Part shown: positions 62,391-64,000 of the stretch, one piece after another
Position numbering within the stretch: the stretch's first letter is position 1
Layout: each line of letters begins with the position of its first letter
DNA from: Vanilla planifolia
Lineage: Eukaryota > Streptophyta > Magnoliopsida > Asparagales > Orchidaceae
Length of the DNA: 64,000 nucleotides
Assembly: GCA_023846275.1 (NCBI GenBank)
Contig: CM043870.1
Span: 18,353,057-18,417,056 of the forward strand
Reading direction: 5' to 3'
Position numbers and translations under genes: made by a program
Notes under the pieces: generated by a model
Databases searched by the model: none
What the model saw: the letters and a program-made list of their open reading frames with translations, nothing else
What the model was told of the DNA's origin: nothing

Positions 62391-62790
62391 ATGATGCACA
62401 CTATGAGAGACCTTAATCGCTTAAGACAAATATATTTATAAAAAATTCTAAGTCCATAAATAAAGTAAAAGGAAAGATAGAATTTAAGCTTCTATAAACT
62501 ATCTCAAGTTAAGAAGACTCTTGATCAAGAGGATTTAGTTTTGTTTCTTATAATTATGGAGTTAGCCACTGTCTTAGGAAAACTATCATTTATTATATAG
62601 GTTCATAATATTAAGATAATATATTTTATTGATTTTATTCCCTTACTAGTGGATTTTCAAATTTTTATCTCTTTTAAAATCTCTTTATTACCTCCAATAA
62701 CATCTACAAAAATTAATTTAAGAAAAGAAAGATACAAGAAACTAATAGTTGCTCAAACAAAAGTTAGCAATTTTTTTTGAAAGAGACTAT
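62391..62790 (+). other. Deletion junction replacing RT, RNase H and integrase core
   Basis: The stretch holds only short, unassignable frames (for example DFIPLLVDF near 62630). It should contain about 2.5-3 kb of pol in a complete element. The exact junction cannot be placed by eye. Confidence 0.55.
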
Positions 62791-63240
62791 GTTATAATTA
62801 TAATTAGTTTAGAATAGTTTCTTCTCATAGCTTATAAGAAATTACAAGTTTATGAAGCAAAACATTTCAGGAATATTCGAAAACTTGGAACTAATACATA
62901 TGTGTTGGATTTACTAGAAGAGTAGAAGATTAAGGAAAGCTTTAACATTAACAATTTAGTCTCTTACAAGGTGCTACATCTAATATCTAGTGTCTCATTT
63001 AAGCTTAATTCTCCTAAGTTCTGTTCCTTCTACTACATTAACATTGAGAGTAAGGACAATATGGAAAAACTTTTAGATAATAAGATAATTTCAACCAAAG
63101 ATTACAAACATAAAAAAATTTTAATTTGTTGGATGGTAAACTTCTAATCAACAACTCTTAGCTTACCTATGATGACCATGACATATTACCTCACACTTAT
63201 TAGAATACTTACTATGCCCATCACTTCAATCGATGCCATT
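62791..63240 (+). pseudogene. Integrase tail and chromodomain of element 3
   Basis: YKKLQVYEAKHFRNIRKLG, TNTYVLDLLEE and then FNINNLVSYK at 62833-62972 match the integrase tail pattern KKL-A---GPF-I-KK-G-NAYVLDLPE----S--FNI-DL--YKG. The chromodomain follows at 63060-63230: MEKLLDNKIISTKD, KKILICW, then after a frameshift LTYDDH. Nucleotide alignment with bases 60-440 of the window is clear. Stops are present. Confidence 0.7.
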
Positions 63241-63260
63241 GAGCGAAGGTCTCACCCATT

Positions 63261-63268
63261 GTGGAAGA
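63261..63268 (+). other. Polypurine tract of element 3
   Basis: GTGGAAGA directly precedes the TGACATAG start of the 3' LTR, at the same place as CTGGGGAGGA in element 1. Confidence 0.5.
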
Positions 63269-64000
63269 TGACATAGAAGCATCTAGGATTAGGTCACAAA
63301 CACACATTCTTTGGCATCACAAAAGTTTCACTAGTCTATAAGTCTAAAATTTGGTTCAACGTTGCTTAAAAAAACTTATAATTGAATTTTTTTATTGAGT
63401 TCATGACCTACAACCATTCACCTCTTTTATCACTATCATTAACACTACCAACCATCTTTGTGACTACCCAAGCTGATCCGTTCACCTACATGACCCCAAT
63501 TGACCTGAGAACATTGTTTGACTCATGCTCGGCACATGTTGACCAGTCACCAAGGATGACCTACAAAGACCAGTACCAAACAACTAGTCATTATGTTCTG
63601 CATGACCATTGCTCACTCGAAAATAAGACCAATAGTACTGTCATGTCTCCTGCTCTGTTGTTGTGACACACATTATTTCATCACTTGTCATTATCGCCAC
63701 TCCAAAATGCACAACTAGTTTTGAAAGTGATTAATTCAATTAAGTTTTCAAATTTTCTATTTTTTTTTAAAATTACTCATGAAGATTTAAGATAAATTAT
63801 AAAATATTTTTTTTGGGTGTGCTTTATCATTAGTGAACAAAATGTGTGTTCCGAACTCAGTTTGAGAGATTCAAATATGACTTTTGAGAGCAAATAATCA
63901 AAGGTTAGAGATGCTCACCAAGAGAGTCGATAATTAAATCACTTATGAGAGACATGGATTGAATGTGATAGACCTTTCATGGAAAGAGTTGATAACTAAA
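63269..64000 (+). repeat. 3' LTR of element 3, truncated by the window edge
   Basis: The first 732 bases of the LTR. It contains the C-rich U3 block with TTGACC/T at 63500, 63518 and 63539, AAATGCACAACTAG near 63695, and two repeats ending GATAATTAAAT and GATAACTAAA (63890-64000). The 94-codon ORF at 63382-63666 lies in U3 and is discussed as a finding. Confidence 0.7.

Larger units (their letters stand above)
59174..64000 (+). mobile_element. Ty3/gypsy chromovirus, element 3 (internally deleted, cut by window edge)
   Basis: It contains a 5' LTR, primer-binding-site candidates, gag with a CCHC knuckle, protease, then directly the integrase tail, chromodomain, polypurine tract and the first 732 bases of the 3' LTR. 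Only about 410 bases separate the protease end from the integrase tail, where a complete element needs roughly 2.5-3 kb for RT, RNase H and integrase core. It is therefore an internally deleted, non-autonomous remnant. Its LTR and chromodomain match element 1 at the left edge. Confidence 0.8.

Noticed and set aside
1..64000. CRISPR arrays, bacterial operons, ribosome-binding sites, riboswitches, rRNA, replication origins
   Set aside because: None seen. The regular repeats are only two-unit duplications, and all recognisable proteins are eukaryotic retroelement proteins.

Overview
This window looks like a piece of plant nuclear heterochromatin that is strongly AT-rich by eye and contains no recognisable intact host gene. 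The assignment to plants rests on the mobile elements. They include Ty3/gypsy chromoviruses with integrase C-terminal chromodomains and primer-binding sites matching plant initiator-Met tRNA (TGGTATCA...), an L1-type LINE with a DUF4283/zf-CCHC ORF1 and a C-terminal RNase H, and Ty1/copia elements with possible Sirevirus traits. Every coding region is broken by stops and frameshifts, so nearly all annotation here is of pseudogenes. Most ORFs over 60 codons are chance openings in AT-rich DNA.

Layout. 1-1698: the 3' end of a chromovirus (integrase tail, chromodomain, polypurine tract, LTR). 3850-8640: a Ty1/copia remnant with a duplicated integrase tail, reverse transcriptase (RT) with an intact YVDD box, RNase H and a conserved post-pol segment. 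8641-20500: AT-rich spacer with a 63-bp tandem duplication, a GC hairpin and two long (AT)n microsatellites. About 20500-26347: a decayed, nearly full-length L1 LINE interrupted by about 0.7 kb of unrelated DNA. 28720 to about 37560: a second chromovirus with both LTRs, a primer-binding site, a tandemly duplicated protease-RT-RNase H block, integrase and chromodomain. 42262-48706: a second, 5'-truncated copia copy, a 410-bp repeat present on both sides, and an unrecognised coding remnant at 46559-46953. 51300-52690: short direct and tandem repeats. 52691-59173: AT-rich spacer. 59174-64000: a third chromovirus, of the same family as the one at position 1, lacking RT, RNase H and integrase core, and running off the right edge.

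No working pathway or operon is present. The genes relate only as parts of the same dead transposons. The strongest oddities are the tandem PR-RT-RH duplication whose two copies share loss of the RT catalytic aspartates; a frame that stays open at the same place in three diverged LTRs; a 64-codon segment downstream of copia pol conserved without indels between two copies; and an unassigned, charged coding remnant at 46.6-46.95 kb. I did not find a convincing new biological system. These are the best places to look.
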